A stretch of DNA of 64,000 nucleotides from Rossellomorea vietnamensis (lineage in GTDB: Bacteria; Bacillota; Bacilli; Bacillales; Bacillaceae_B): the NCBI RefSeq assembly GCF_025398035.1, contig NZ_CP104558.1, positions 1,550,001-1,614,000 on the forward strand, in the 5' to 3' direction. The number at the start of each line of letters is the position of its first letter. Position 1 is the first letter of the stretch. The position numbers and the translations under genes are program-made. The notes below the pieces were generated by a model. That model had not been told where the DNA came from and made no database searches. It was given only the letters and a program-made list of their open reading frames with translations. This document shows, in pieces, positions 1-9,660 of this stretch.

Positions 1-133
1 CAAGGATGAATACAAGATTGACAGCTTGAAATAGTAAATCGGATACTATCTCGACAATCAGATCCGCCCGGTACTGCAGCCTGATCTTCATGTATTGGGC
101 GACATATTGAAAAAACATCTTCACATAAAACAT
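1..133 (-). CDS. ABC-2 type transporter permease, N-terminal fragment
   Basis: Only the first 44 residues are inside the window (starts MFYVKMFFQYVAQY); the gene continues past the left edge. The ATG at 131-133 has a GGGAGGG ribosome site at the end of the upstream gene, whose stop codon is 3 bp away. The visible part is an amphipathic start followed by the beginning of a first membrane segment, as in paired ABC-2 permeases. With the next permease and the ATPase upstream it forms a three-gene exporter operon. The family is inferred from context; the transported substrate is unknown. Confidence 0.6.
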   Translation of the reverse strand, partial: MFYVKMFFQYVAQYMKIRLQYRADLIVEIVSDLLFQAVNLVFIL

Positions 134-136
134 CGG

Positions 137-928
137 TCACCCTCCCTGTATGATCATTTGTTTTTTTGCCATGACCCAAAGCACTTTAATCGGTATAAGG
201 AGTAGCAGCGACCAAAGACCCTGCATCATGATTGCATTGAAGGCTTCCGACGTGGTAAAGCCATTGGTGAAAATCATGCTCGGGACATAACTGATGCTTT
301 GAAAGGGCAGATACTCCATCACGTTTTGGGCCCACAGGGGGAAAAAGTGAATCGGAAGAAGGAGTCCCGAGAATAAATCGATGACGACCCGTTTGGCCCT
401 GATGAGACCGTCGTTATTAAATAAGAAAAAGGTTGTGATCCCTGTCAGCAAATTGATTTGGGTATTGATGATGAAACTGAAAAGGATCGAAATGGCGAAT
501 AATCCGATCGTGTCAAAGCCTGTCCCGATTTGGAGCGGGAAAATCAGGCTTACGATGAACATCCCGGGGAATGAGAAAAACACCAAACGGAAGACTCCCT
601 CACCCAGCCCCTGCATCGTCTTCATGCCGAGATAGTTATAAGGCCTGATGAATTCAACGGCCACTTTCCCCTCTTTGATTTCCTGCGCAATTTCACGATC
701 AATATTATTAAAATAAAATGCCCTGGCCATCCACGATACGGCCACATAGGTCGTCATCTGAATGATTGATAATCCTTCAATATCCTGCTTTCCACCATAA
801 ATGGCCTGCCACAGGAAATAGTACGCACCGATATTGATACTGTAAATCAAGATTCCACTATAATAATTCGTGCGGTAGGCAAGCATCATCAGAAATCGGA
901 TGCGAATCATTTCGATATACTTAGCCAT
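137..928 (-). CDS. ABC-2 type transporter permease
   Basis: This 263-residue, very hydrophobic protein has about six membrane segments and no signal peptide, typical of the membrane subunit of ABC-2 exporters. It lies 48 bp downstream of the ATPase gene and 3 bp upstream of a second permease, so the three genes are probably one transcript encoding a membrane exporter with two different permease subunits. The residues after the first helix (YSGILIYSINIGAYYFLW) recall the DUF990-type permeases of Firmicutes. Exported compound unknown; drug or lipid export is only a family-level guess. Confidence 0.75.
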   Translation of the reverse strand: MAKYIEMIRIRFLMMLAYRTNYYSGILIYSINIGAYYFLWQAIYGGKQDIEGLSIIQMTTYVAVSWMARAFYFNNIDREIAQEIKEGKVAVEFIRPYNYLGMKTMQGLGEGVFRLVFFSFPGMFIVSLIFPLQIGTGFDTIGLFAISILFSFIINTQINLLTGITTFFLFNNDGLIRAKRVVIDLFSGLLLPIHFFPLWAQNVMEYLPFQSISYVPSMIFTNGFTTSEAFNAIMMQGLWSLLLLIPIKVLWVMAKKQMIIQGG

Positions 929-976
929 GTTCCTTCACCCCGCACACGAGCAGACTCACAGTTTGTTTTCCTCCAC

Positions 977-1987
977 TCAACTTGTCACAGCCCCTTTTTC
1001 ATAGATGTTTCGGATGATTTCCTCAGTAGTCGTTTCTTCTATCTTCATATCTTTCACTTTGAAGTTTGCCACGACATCTGTAATGAGCTGTGAGATGACT
1101 TCTTCATCGGCTTCCGTTATCGCAGCATAGGATTGCTTTTTCTCATCAAAACTCCAGGAAATGTTCTCATTTTTAGTAAGATCCGATAAAGCAGACAGAG
1201 AGATTTCATCCAGAAATTGAAAGACGACTTCTTTCTGATCTCCCCAGTTTTCTTTCAGCCGACTCAGTTCACCATCGTAAATGATCTTCCCTTCATCGAG
1301 CATCACGACCCGTTCACACAACGCTTCGATATCGGATAAATCGTGGGTCGTAAGTAAAATGGTTGTATTGTATTTCTCATTGATTTCCTTTAAGAACTGA
1401 CGGATTTTCAACTTTACGAGTACATCCAATCCGATTGTCGGTTCATCCAGGAAGAGCAGTGGTGGATTATGGACAAGTGCGGCGGCGAGTTCACACCTCA
1501 TCCGCTGTCCCAGGGATAACTTACGGACAGGTTTGTCCAGGAGCGGAGCGATATCCAGGGTTTCAATCACATGATCCATATGCTCCTTGTATTGTTGATC
1601 CGGCACTTTATACACCTTTTTCAGCAGTTGAAAGGACTCCTGCACGGCAATATCCCACCAAAGCTGGGAACGCTGGCCGAATACGACACCGATCGTCTGT
1701 ACGAACTTCTCCCGGTCCCGATGGGGATTCATCCCATTGACGGTTAACTCTCCCCCGGTCGGAGTCAGGATACCCGTCAGCATTTTGATGGTGGTCGACT
1801 TCCCGGCCCCATTTTCACCAATATAACCGACCATCTCCCCCTGCTTCACATTAAATGAAATATCGTTCACCGCCGGAACGACTTTATAATTACGCGTAAA
1901 TAAATCCCTGAAGGCACCCTTCAGCCCTGATCGACTGGAAAAAGCCTTGAATTCTTTACGCAAATGATTCACTTCAATTGCGTTCAT
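977..1987 (-). CDS. ABC transporter ATP-binding protein
   Basis: A 336-residue ATPase that should energise the two permeases encoded downstream. Walker A (GENGAGKST) is at residues 57-65, the signature LSLGQ at 157-161, Walker B (LLFLDEP) at 177-183, followed by the D-loop and the switch histidine in TTHDL. An insertion of about 20 residues before the first strand and a C-terminal extension of about 90 residues match the DrrA/NatA-like exporter ATPases. ATG at 1985-1987 follows GGAGGACGCAAG. It is the first gene of the leftward operon. Confidence 0.85.
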   Translation of the reverse strand: MNAIEVNHLRKEFKAFSSRSGLKGAFRDLFTRNYKVVPAVNDISFNVKQGEMVGYIGENGAGKSTTIKMLTGILTPTGGELTVNGMNPHRDREKFVQTIGVVFGQRSQLWWDIAVQESFQLLKKVYKVPDQQYKEHMDHVIETLDIAPLLDKPVRKLSLGQRMRCELAAALVHNPPLLFLDEPTIGLDVLVKLKIRQFLKEINEKYNTTILLTTHDLSDIEALCERVVMLDEGKIIYDGELSRLKENWGDQKEVVFQFLDEISLSALSDLTKNENISWSFDEKKQSYAAITEADEEVISQLITDVVANFKVKDMKIEETTTEEIIRNIYEKGAVTS

Positions 1988-2111
1988 CTTGCGTCCTCCT
2001 ACATTCTTTTAAAATAGGTTTGTCTTTTAGAAACAAAGAATAGTGTACCACAGTAGGCTGATTCTCTTTGAACAGTCTGCTTGAAATTTAGTGTACCCAT
2101 CGATTCCCTAT

Positions 2112-2141
2112 TTGCTAAAGTGGAAAAGACCGTACTACAAT
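2112..2141 (+). promoter_or_regulatory. Probable SigA promoter of gsaB
   Basis: TTGCTA (2112-2117) and TACAAT (2136-2141) are separated by 18 bp and lie 45 bp upstream of the gsaB start. Assigned by consensus only. Confidence 0.45.
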
Positions 2142-2186
2142 AGAAGGGTGGTTCATAGACAAATACACATTAACCGGGAGGAAAAT

Positions 2187-3473
2187 ATGAAATTCACTGA
2201 ATCAGAAACTTTACATACAGAAGCATTGGAGCATATAGTCGGAGGCGTGAACAGCCCATCCCGATCCTATAAAGCAGTCGGCGGCGGATCACCTGTTGCC
2301 ATGGAAAGAGGAAAAGGCGCATATTTCTGGGACGTGGACGGGAACAAATATATCGATTATCTGGCTGCATACGGTCCCATCATCACGGGACATGCCCACC
2401 CTCATATCACCGAAGCGATCACAAGAGCGGCGGAAAACGGTGTCCTTTATGGAACTCCTACCCGCCACGAAGTGAAATTTGCGAAAATGATCAAAGAAGC
2501 CATGCCTTACATGGACAAAGTCCGCTTCGTCAATTCAGGTACCGAAGCCGTGATGACCACGATCCGTGTGGCAAGAGCCTATACAGGGAAAGACAAGGTC
2601 ATCAAGTTCGCGGGCTGTTACCACGGCCACTCTGATCTGGTACTGGTTGCAGCCGGTTCCGGTCCGTCAACGCTCGGAACGCCGGATTCTGCAGGGGTTC
2701 CGAAAAGCATCGCCCAGGAAGTCATCACTGTTCCATTCAATGACATCGAGCCGTTTAAAGAAGCGATGGAAAAATGGGGAGATCAAATCGCTGCTGTCCT
2801 TGTGGAACCGATCGTCGGAAACTTCGGGATCGTGGAACCGAAGGAAGGCTTCCTCGAGCAGGTAAATGAAATCGCCCATGCTTCCCATTCCCTTGTCATC
2901 TATGATGAAGTCATCACAGCATTCCGCTTTACTTACGGCGGTGCCCAGGACATGCTGAAGGTAAAACCTGACTTGACTGCACTCGGAAAAATCATCGGCG
3001 GAGGACTTCCGATCGGAGCGTACGGCGGGAAGAAAGAAATCATGGAACAGGTGGCACCACTCGGACCTGCCTACCAGGCTGGAACGATGGCCGGAAACCC
3101 AGCCTCCATCCTTTCAGGGATTGCCTGTCTGGAAGTATTAAAAGAAGACGGCGTGTACGAGAAATTAGATCAACTTGGGGATATGCTTGAAAAAGGGATT
3201 TTAGCTGCGGCAGAAAAGCATAACACCCCCATCTCTATCAACAGGCTGAAGGGAGCCCTCACTCTCTATTTCACAACGGAAAAAGTGGAGAACTATGAAC
3301 AGGCTGAAGCAACCGATGGAGAAATGTTTGCGAAGTTCTTCAAACTTATGCTTAATCAGGGCATCAATCTTGCTCCATCTAAATATGAAGCTTGGTTCCT
3401 GACGACGGCTCATACCGAAGAGGATATCAAGGTAACACTCGAAGCTGTAGACCGTGCCTTTGCACAGCTGTAA
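2187..3473 (+). CDS. gsaB: Glutamate-1-semialdehyde 2,1-aminomutase
   Basis: PLP enzyme that converts glutamate-1-semialdehyde to 5-aminolevulinate, the C5 route to haem; Bacillus gsaB is the second paralogue besides hemL. The 428-residue product has the class III aminotransferase features: [14 protein letters not shown] near 118-130, GCYHGHSD at 143-150, the cofactor Asp in YDEVITAFR (240), and the Schiff-base Lys in LGKIIGGG (268). The open frame extends upstream to 2091, but the ATG at 2187 has a clear GGGAGG site 7 bp away and begins with the usual MKFTESE. It is followed by its own terminator. In B. subtilis gsaB lies by ygaD; here about 7 kb separates them. Confidence 0.95.
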   Translation: MKFTESETLHTEALEHIVGGVNSPSRSYKAVGGGSPVAMERGKGAYFWDVDGNKYIDYLAAYGPIITGHAHPHITEAITRAAENGVLYGTPTRHEVKFAKMIKEAMPYMDKVRFVNSGTEAVMTTIRVARAYTGKDKVIKFAGCYHGHSDLVLVAAGSGPSTLGTPDSAGVPKSIAQEVITVPFNDIEPFKEAMEKWGDQIAAVLVEPIVGNFGIVEPKEGFLEQVNEIAHASHSLVIYDEVITAFRFTYGGAQDMLKVKPDLTALGKIIGGGLPIGAYGGKKEIMEQVAPLGPAYQAGTMAGNPASILSGIACLEVLKEDGVYEKLDQLGDMLEKGILAAAEKHNTPISINRLKGALTLYFTTEKVENYEQAEATDGEMFAKFFKLMLNQGINLAPSKYEAWFLTTAHTEEDIKVTLEAVDRAFAQL

Positions 3474-3484
3474 ACACAATCAAT

Positions 3485-3517
3485 AGACTGCATGCCACAA
3501 GCGTGCAGTCTTTTTTT
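3485..3517 (+). terminator. Intrinsic terminator of gsaB
   Basis: AGACTGCATGC and GCGTGCAGTCT form a stem with one mismatch, followed by seven T, 11 bp after the gsaB stop. Confidence 0.85.
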
Positions 3518-3710
3518 GAGATATCATACTATTTCTCTACCTTATCGCATTTCTATGGTTTTTGTGGAAGAACGATTGTTTATTCCCCTTTATAAAAAGG
3601 TACATATTTTGTAAAAACTTATTCGAATTTGCCTATTGATATTACTTGTAAGTACATGTATAGTACAGTATTGTTTATTAAAACGTTACACAAGAAAGGA
3701 CTCTAATTCC

Positions 3711-4793
3711 ATGAAACTTGGTGCTCGCATCCTTAAAACGGGAATTGCGATTGTATTAGCATTACTTGTATCCCAGCTGCTAGGCATACCTTCTCCGGTG
3801 TTTGCTGGAATCGCGGCGGTCTTTGCCGTCCAGCCCACCATTTATCGTTCTTATCTATCCATCATCGAACAAATTCAGGGTAACCTGATCGGGGCCGGGA
3901 TTGCTGTCATATTTGTACTATTATTCGGAAGCAATCCATTGATTGTGGGTCTCGCTGCTGTTATCGCCATTGCTATCATTCTAAAATTAAAGCTGCAGAA
4001 CACAATCGGCCTTGCTCTGGTGACGATGATTGCGATCATGGAAGTGACGGATCAGGACTTCATCCAGTTTGCCTTCATCCGTTTCTCCACCATCATGATC
4101 GGGGTCTTTTCATCATTCCTGGTGAATCTTGTCTTCCTGCCGCCAAAATATGAAACCAAGCTTTATCATAAAGTATCCGATTCAACGGAGGAAATCCTGA
4201 AGTGGATCAGGTTAAGTATGAGACATGCAACGGAGTTCCACCTTTTGAAAAAGGATCTGGAACGCATTAAAGAAAAGTTGATAAAGGTCGACCAACTGTA
4301 TCTTCTATATAAAGAGGAACGGGATTATTTCAAGAAAAATTCGATTGTCAAAAGCCGGAAGCTCGTGATCTTCAGACAAATGATATCTTCAACCAATCGG
4401 AGTTTTGAAATATTGAAGCGCCTCAACCGCTATGAAAACGAAATCTATCAATTGCCCGACGAATTGCGGGTCGTCATTAAAAATCAACTCGATTGTTTAC
4501 TGACCTATCATGAACAACTGCTATTGAAGTTCCTTGGCAAGATGCATCCCCATGCAGAATCGGAAGCCCAGCAGGATGTATGCCTGCACCGGAAAGAATT
4601 GATGAGGATCATGCTTGAAGAGGTCAATCATCATACAAAGGATGATAACATCCATAATTTCCATCTGCTTCATATTTTCTCTGCCATTTTTGAATACGAT
4701 GAACATCTGGAGCATTTGGAAAAACTGATTACAAGTTTTCAGTCGTATCATAAAGAGGATAACGAGGTAATGATCGGGGAAGAAGAAGAATAA
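3711..4793 (+). CDS. Aromatic acid exporter family membrane protein (YqjA/YgaE-like)
   Basis: The 360-residue product has five or six hydrophobic segments in residues 8-150 and then a charged, probably helical cytoplasmic domain of about 200 residues. This layout, with the N-terminal FAGIAAVFAVQPTIYRSY motif, is that of the ArAE_1/FUSC proteins of Bacillus. I chose ATG 3711, preceded by AGAAAGG, over the longer open frame from 3636, because homologues begin MKLGARILKTG. It is convergent with the peptide-transport operon and shares a terminator with it. The place next to gsaB suggests the ygaE position of B. subtilis, but I cannot confirm orthology. Substrate unknown. Confidence 0.8.
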   Translation: MKLGARILKTGIAIVLALLVSQLLGIPSPVFAGIAAVFAVQPTIYRSYLSIIEQIQGNLIGAGIAVIFVLLFGSNPLIVGLAAVIAIAIILKLKLQNTIGLALVTMIAIMEVTDQDFIQFAFIRFSTIMIGVFSSFLVNLVFLPPKYETKLYHKVSDSTEEILKWIRLSMRHATEFHLLKKDLERIKEKLIKVDQLYLLYKEERDYFKKNSIVKSRKLVIFRQMISSTNRSFEILKRLNRYENEIYQLPDELRVVIKNQLDCLLTYHEQLLLKFLGKMHPHAESEAQQDVCLHRKELMRIMLEEVNHHTKDDNIHNFHLLHIFSAIFEYDEHLEHLEKLITSFQSYHKEDNEVMIGEEEE

Positions 4794-4796
4794 ATG

Positions 4797-4837
4797 AAAA
4801 AACGGAGCAAAGACTGATGTCCTTTGCTCCGTTTTTT
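4797..4837. terminator. Bidirectional terminator
   Basis: AAAAAACGGAGCAAAG pairs perfectly with CTTTGCTCCGTTTTTT around a 9-nt loop, between two convergent genes, so it can end both transcripts. Confidence 0.9.
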
Positions 4838-4838
4838 A

Positions 4839-5735
4839 TTAGTTTTTCATTTTTGGATCCAGCGCATCCCGGAGTCCATCCCCCATCAGGTTGAAGCCTA
4901 ATACAGTCAGCATGATGGCGAGTCCCGGGAAGATCATCGTCCAAGGGGCCTGAAGCATATACTGTCTTGCATCGGACAGCATTTTTCCCCATTCAGGTTC
5001 AGGTGCCTGGGCTCCAAGACCAAGGAAACCAAGTGCTGCCGCTTCAATGATGGCCGTCGCAATGGCAAGTGTTCCCTGCACGATGATCGGAGCCATACTA
5101 TTCGGCAGTACATGACTGAAAAGAATCCTGAAGTCGCTCATCCCGATTGCTTTTGCAGCCATGACATACTCTTCCTGCTTCACACTCAGTACCCGTGAAC
5201 GGATGAGTCGACCGAAATTCGGTATATTGATGATGGCAATGGCAATCAATGCATTTCGGAGTGACGGCCCAAGTGCTGCCACAACAGCGATTGCAAGCAG
5301 GATACTTGGAAAGGCAAGCATAATGTCAAAAATACGGGAAATGATCGTATCGACCCATCTGCCATAATAACCCGCTACAATCCCCAGTAAACTACCGATC
5401 ACGGAAGAACCTATGACGGCGAAGAAACCGACCCATAACGAGATACGCGCACCATGGATGATACGTGATAAAATATCCCGTCCAAAATCATCCGTCCCCA
5501 ACCAATGTTCTGAGGACGGTGCCTGCAGTCGTTTGGATAAATCCTGCTCATTGATCCCCTGGGGTGCAATGAGTGGTGCTGCAATCGCCAGGATGACAAA
5601 GAACAGGACGATACAAAATCCGACTAAAGCAATTTTATTCTTTGTGAAGCTTTTCCAGGCTTCCTTCCAGGGAGAAACCGTTTCTTCTTCCAGGGAAGGA
5701 TGAAGCTCCTTTTGCGGTTCTGCTAATTCTGCCAT
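4839..5735 (-). CDS. Peptide ABC transporter permease, DppC/AppC type
   Basis: A 298-residue inner-membrane permease with six predicted helices, a charged cytoplasmic N-terminus of about 35 residues and the LGTDDFGRDILSRIIHGARISL block typical of the C-subunit of peptide importers. The EAA coupling loop is at EEYVMAAKAIGMSDFRILFSHVLPN. ATG 5735 has AGAGGTGA 7 bp upstream. Last gene of the five-gene import operon. It pairs with the B-type permease just upstream to form the channel. Confidence 0.9.
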   Translation of the reverse strand: MAELAEPQKELHPSLEEETVSPWKEAWKSFTKNKIALVGFCIVLFFVILAIAAPLIAPQGINEQDLSKRLQAPSSEHWLGTDDFGRDILSRIIHGARISLWVGFFAVIGSSVIGSLLGIVAGYYGRWVDTIISRIFDIMLAFPSILLAIAVVAALGPSLRNALIAIAIINIPNFGRLIRSRVLSVKQEEYVMAAKAIGMSDFRILFSHVLPNSMAPIIVQGTLAIATAIIEAAALGFLGLGAQAPEPEWGKMLSDARQYMLQAPWTMIFPGLAIMLTVLGFNLMGDGLRDALDPKMKN

Positions 5736-5762
5736 GAGAGTTCACCTCTTTCTTCATTGATG

Positions 5763-6767
5763 TTAGTTGTATTTAATACGCGGATCGACAGCCGCATACA
5801 GTAAGTCGACAATCAAGTTAATCGTAACAAAGATGGTGGCGACAACCAGGATTCCTGATTGAACGACTGGGTAATCACGGTAACCGATCGCTTCGTATAT
5901 ATAACGTCCGATTCCAGGCCAGCCGAAGATGGTCTCGGTCAAGATCGCACCACCGAGTAGAAGACCCATCTGTAAACCAATGACGGTCAGCACCGGGATG
6001 ATGGCATTTTTCAAAGAATGCTTGTACACGACCCAGAACATTTTCAATCCCTTGGCACGGGCTGTGCGAATATAATCCGAACGCATAACTTCCAACATAC
6101 TTGAGCGTGTCATCCGGGCAATAATGGCCATCGGGATGGTCGCTAAGGCAATCCCCGGCAGAATGATGTGCTTCAATACGTCACCAAGCTGATCGAAACG
6201 GCCCTGCATGATTGTATCGAGAATATAGAAGTTGGTTATTGAATCAACGGGATTCCGTATATTTTCCCTTCCAGTTGTAGGCAGGATGTCAAGCTGGATA
6301 CCGAATGTCCATTGCTCCATCAGTCCTAACCAGAAGATCGGCATGGAAACACCGATAAGAGCCAGGATCATGGCCGTATAGTCGAACCAGGAGTTTTGGA
6401 ACCATGCACTGATGATCCCTGCGTTCACACCTATGACAATGGCGATGATGATGGCCACGATGGCAAGCTCAGCTGTAGCGGCCAGATAAGGCCAGATTTC
6501 GGTTGAAACTTCCGTCTTCGTTCGCAGGGAGCTCCCTAAATCCCCGGTCAATAATCCTTTTAAATAATCAATGTATTGGATATACCAGGCATTATCGAGA
6601 CCGAGCTGATCCCTTAATGCTGCAACGGCTTCCTTCGTAGCCTGCTGCCCCAGTATCACCTGAGCGGGATCTCCCGGAATGGCACGGATGATCGAAAAAA
6701 CGATAAGAGTCATCCCGAGTAATACGGGAATGAGCTGCAGTAGTCGACGAATGGTGTATTGGAACAT
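5763..6767 (-). CDS. Peptide ABC transporter permease, DppB/AppB type
   Basis: The 334-residue permease begins MFQYTIRRLLQLIPVLLGMT, the standard N-terminus of B-subunits, at ATG 6767 with AGAGAGGTG in front. The open frame to 6902 is only an extension through a dispersed repeat. Six helices are visible, and the EAA loop reads DYIRTARAKGLKMFWVVYKHSLKNAIIPVL. It follows the binding-protein gene after a 263-bp spacer holding a hairpin and a repeat unit. Compared with E. coli DppB there is a moderate insertion before the fourth helix (WTFGIQLDILPTTGRENIRNP). Confidence 0.9.
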   Translation of the reverse strand: MFQYTIRRLLQLIPVLLGMTLIVFSIIRAIPGDPAQVILGQQATKEAVAALRDQLGLDNAWYIQYIDYLKGLLTGDLGSSLRTKTEVSTEIWPYLAATAELAIVAIIIAIVIGVNAGIISAWFQNSWFDYTAMILALIGVSMPIFWLGLMEQWTFGIQLDILPTTGRENIRNPVDSITNFYILDTIMQGRFDQLGDVLKHIILPGIALATIPMAIIARMTRSSMLEVMRSDYIRTARAKGLKMFWVVYKHSLKNAIIPVLTVIGLQMGLLLGGAILTETIFGWPGIGRYIYEAIGYRDYPVVQSGILVVATIFVTINLIVDLLYAAVDPRIKYN

Positions 6768-6814
6768 TTTGTTCACCTCTCTGTGTGGAGATTCTGATTT
6801 CGATAAAAATAATA

Positions 6815-6980
6815 TGATTGCTTGTCGGGGCTGTTCAAGCCGCTTCCGCTTTTCTTCTTGTCCAGCTCCGCCTCCTAGCCCCTCGAGGTCATTTCCAATC
6901 AATCAGTTGAGGGCAAAAAACGCCCTCATCTACTTGCTCGGAAATGCTTGTCGGGGCTAAACAGTCGGCTCCGCTTTTCT
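6815..6980 (-). repeat. Dispersed 126-bp-type palindromic repeat (family 2), inverted copy
   Basis: Read on the minus strand, this matches the array at 19268-19562: AGAAAAGCGG start, CCCGACAAGCATTTCC, an inner hairpin GAGGGC...GCCCTC, then GGAAATGACCTCGAGG and CGGAGCTGGACAA, followed by the beginning of a second unit. It sits inside the peptide operon between the binding-protein gene and the first permease. Noncoding; it overlaps no conserved reading frame. Confidence 0.8.
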
Positions 6981-6985
6981 ATGTA

Positions 6986-7018
6986 CAAAGGGGAGAAATC
7001 TTAGATATCTCCCCTTTG
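6986..7018 (-). other. Intercistronic stem-loop after the binding-protein gene
   Basis: CAAAGGGGAGA pairs perfectly with TCTCCCCTTTG across an 11-nt loop, 13 bp beyond the stop of the peptide-binding lipoprotein gene. No T-run follows on the minus strand, so it looks more like an mRNA-stabilising or attenuating hairpin than a full terminator. Such hairpins often raise binding-protein levels above those of permeases. Confidence 0.65.
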
Positions 7019-7030
7019 GTTTGTTGCTTA

Positions 7031-8647
7031 TTACTCCATGTCCACTGCGCCTAACCAGTCGGAACCGGTTGGATGCGGCTTGAAGTTTTTAAGTGCTGCG
7101 CTTCCTGCAAGCAGTGGTGTAGAGTGAGCAAGTGGTACCCATGGAGCATCCTCATGGATGATTTCCTGGGCTTTCTTGTACAGCTCTTCACGTTTTCCAG
7201 GATCTACTTCGGTTTGGGCATCGATCAGGATTTTGTGTACCTCATCGTTTTTGTAGTAAGAGTAGTTGTTGCTTCCAATATTGTCTTGATCAAGTAAAAC
7301 ATATAGGAAGTTATCAGCGTCTCCATTATCCCCGGTCCAGCCGAGTAAGAATGCATCCGCTTCTCCATTTTTCGCTTTTTCAAGGTAAGTCGCCCACTCG
7401 TAAGATACGATTTTGGCTTTTACTCCTACTTCAGCAAGATCCGCTTGAATCGCTTCAGCAACTTTTTGGCCGTCCGGCATGTATGGACGTGGTACAGGCA
7501 TTGCCCATAGCTCCATATCAAATCCGTCTTTCAGACCCGCTTCAGCAAGAAGTTCCTTCGCTTTTTCAGGGTTGTACTCATAAGGCTCGATATCATCATT
7601 GTATCCGCCGATTACCGGAGGCATCGGGTTTTTGGCCATTTCCGCTTTTCCTTCGAAGAATGCATCAATGATCTCCTGCTTGTTGATGGCATAATTGATC
7701 GCCTGACGTACTTTAGGATTATCAAAAGGTTTACGCGTAGATGTTAAACCTAAGTATCCAACGTTCATGGATGGACGTTCGAATAATTGCAGGTTGTCAT
7801 CACCTTCAACTTTGCTTGCGTCACTTGGGTTTACACCATCAGCAAGATCGATTTCACCTGAAATCAGCGCATTCAGACGGGCTGAGTTTTCAGGGATCGA
7901 TTTGAATACCACTTGATCTAATTTTGGTAGATCTTTATTCCAGTAGTCTTCATTTTTCTCGATGACGATTTTGTCATTACGCTTCCACTCAACAAATTTG
8001 AAAGGACCAGTCCCCGCATCTGTCGGCGCTTCAGCAAGCTTGTCACCCAGTTCATCAATTGCTTTCGGGCTTACGATCGCAAATGGGCTCATGGCAATGT
8101 TTTTCAAGAATGGTGCTTGAGGACGCTTTAATACGAATTCGACCGTCATGTCGTCAGCCGCTTTCACTTCTTTGATCACGTGACCTTCATCACCTTTAAA
8201 ACCGCCAAACATAGAACCGTAGTAAGGGAATTGATCTGCATTCCCGTTCATCCAGCGTTCGAAGTTCTTCACAACGGCTTCTGCATTGAAATCTGTGCCG
8301 TCCTGGAATTTCACTCCCTCACGCAGCATGAATTTGTAGTTCAACCCATCATCGGATACTTCCCACTTTTCAGCTAATCCCGGGTTTACTTCTGTATCCT
8401 GCTCTCCGAATTTAACAAGTGTTTCGAAGATGTTTTTCGTTACTTTAAATGATTCCCCGTCCGTTACTGTTCCCGGATCAAGAGCGACAGAGTCTCCCCC
8501 GCGACCGAAGATCAATACTTTGGGATCTCCATTATCTCCACTGTTGCCGCTGTCACCTGATGATTTTTCATCTCCTCCACATCCGTAAAGCGCGGATGAT
8601 ACGAGCAGGATGAGCAGCATTAAAATTGACCAGCTTTTTTTTTTCAA
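7031..8647 (-). CDS. Dipeptide/oligopeptide-binding lipoprotein (SBP family 5, DppA-like)
   Basis: The 538-residue precursor has a lipoprotein signal: KKK, a hydrophobic stretch and lipobox LYGC with Cys23 as the lipidation site, followed by a Gly/Ser/Asp linker. The mature part is a full family-5 solute-binding protein (NIFETLVKF, LREGVKFQDGTDFNAEAVVKNFERW, GTGPFKFVEW). FLLGWTGDNGDADNF resembles the E. coli DppA segment, which favours di- or tripeptides over long peptides. It binds the substrate outside the membrane and delivers it to the permease pair encoded downstream. Confidence 0.9.
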   Translation of the reverse strand: MKKKSWSILMLLILLVSSALYGCGGDEKSSGDSGNSGDNGDPKVLIFGRGGDSVALDPGTVTDGESFKVTKNIFETLVKFGEQDTEVNPGLAEKWEVSDDGLNYKFMLREGVKFQDGTDFNAEAVVKNFERWMNGNADQFPYYGSMFGGFKGDEGHVIKEVKAADDMTVEFVLKRPQAPFLKNIAMSPFAIVSPKAIDELGDKLAEAPTDAGTGPFKFVEWKRNDKIVIEKNEDYWNKDLPKLDQVVFKSIPENSARLNALISGEIDLADGVNPSDASKVEGDDNLQLFERPSMNVGYLGLTSTRKPFDNPKVRQAINYAINKQEIIDAFFEGKAEMAKNPMPPVIGGYNDDIEPYEYNPEKAKELLAEAGLKDGFDMELWAMPVPRPYMPDGQKVAEAIQADLAEVGVKAKIVSYEWATYLEKAKNGEADAFLLGWTGDNGDADNFLYVLLDQDNIGSNNYSYYKNDEVHKILIDAQTEVDPGKREELYKKAQEIIHEDAPWVPLAHSTPLLAGSAALKNFKPHPTGSDWLGAVDME

Positions 8648-8694
8648 CTAAATCCCCTCCTGAATAATGTTTATATACTTATGAGACTTGTCTT

Positions 8695-9660
8695 CTAGTA
8701 AAGATGACAAGCTACATAATGCCCTGGTTGGTGTTCCTTGAATTCCGGCACTTTCTGTTTGCAGATGTCCGTTGCATGCGGGCACCTGGTATGGAATGTG
8801 CAGCCGCTAGGTGGATTGGACGGACTCGGGATGTCCCCCTGTAAGAGAATGGTTTCCCTTTTGAAATCCGGATCCGGTACGGGTACCGCCGACAGGAGCG
8901 CCTGGGTGTATGGATGAAGAGGCTTTTCATAGAGATTCTCACTATCGCTCAGCTCCACCATTTTTCCGAGATACATAACTCCCACACGGTCGCTTATATG
9001 TCTGACTACACCGAGATCATGTGCGATGAATATATAGGTTAGTCCGAATTCTTTTTGTAGATCCTGCATCAGATTCAATACCTGGGACTGAATGGATACG
9101 TCCAGGGCCGACACAGGCTCATCGGCTATGATGAGTTTCGGCTTCGTCATGAGCGCCCTGGCAATCCCGATCCTCTGCCTTTGTCCTCCGCTGAATTGAT
9201 GCGGATAACGTTTAGCATGATAGCTGCTTAAGCCGACGATGTTGAGGAGTTCATGAACCCTTTCTTTTCTTTCCTTGGCAGAACCCATTCCATGAACCTT
9301 GAGTGGTTCTTCGAGGATCTTTTCTACCGTATGTCTGGGATTCAAGGATGCAAAAGGATCCTGAAAGACCATTTGCATCTCCCGGCGAATCTTCCTCATG
9401 TCCGAGTTTGATAGACTTGTAAGCTCACGGTCTTCAAATGTCACTTTGCCTTCGGATGGGTCGATGAGTCTCATGAGCATCCTGCCCGTCGTCGACTTCC
9501 CACATCCACTTTCCCCTACGATTCCAAGGGTTTCTCCTTTATTGACGGTAAAAGAAACCCCGTCCACCGCTTTAACAGAACTGACTGGTCGTCCAAGGAT
9601 CCCCCCTGTTATCGGGAAATGTTTCTTAAGATTCTCAACCTTTAGCAACGGTTCCGTCAT
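8695..9660 (-). CDS. Peptide ABC transporter ATP-binding protein, DppF/AppF type
   Basis: The 321-residue ATPase starts at ATG 9660, 2-4 residues before [11 protein letters not shown], with an excellent GGAGGAGGG site. The longer open frame to 9723 is inside the upstream gene. Walker A is GESGCGKST, the signature [15 protein letters not shown], Walker B LIIADEP. The C-terminal oligopeptide-transporter extension contains the four Cys found in these ATPases ([16 protein letters not shown]...ACHLY). The start overlaps the end of the upstream ATPase gene by 26 bp, suggesting translational coupling. Confidence 0.92.
   Translation of the reverse strand: MTEPLLKVENLKKHFPITGGILGRPVSSVKAVDGVSFTVNKGETLGIVGESGCGKSTTGRMLMRLIDPSEGKVTFEDRELTSLSNSDMRKIRREMQMVFQDPFASLNPRHTVEKILEEPLKVHGMGSAKERKERVHELLNIVGLSSYHAKRYPHQFSGGQRQRIGIARALMTKPKLIIADEPVSALDVSIQSQVLNLMQDLQKEFGLTYIFIAHDLGVVRHISDRVGVMYLGKMVELSDSENLYEKPLHPYTQALLSAVPVPDPDFKRETILLQGDIPSPSNPPSGCTFHTRCPHATDICKQKVPEFKEHQPGHYVACHLY

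Noticed and set aside
6679-6960. Plus-strand frame of 93 codons
   Set aside because: Half lies in the permease gene on the other strand and half in the dispersed repeat.
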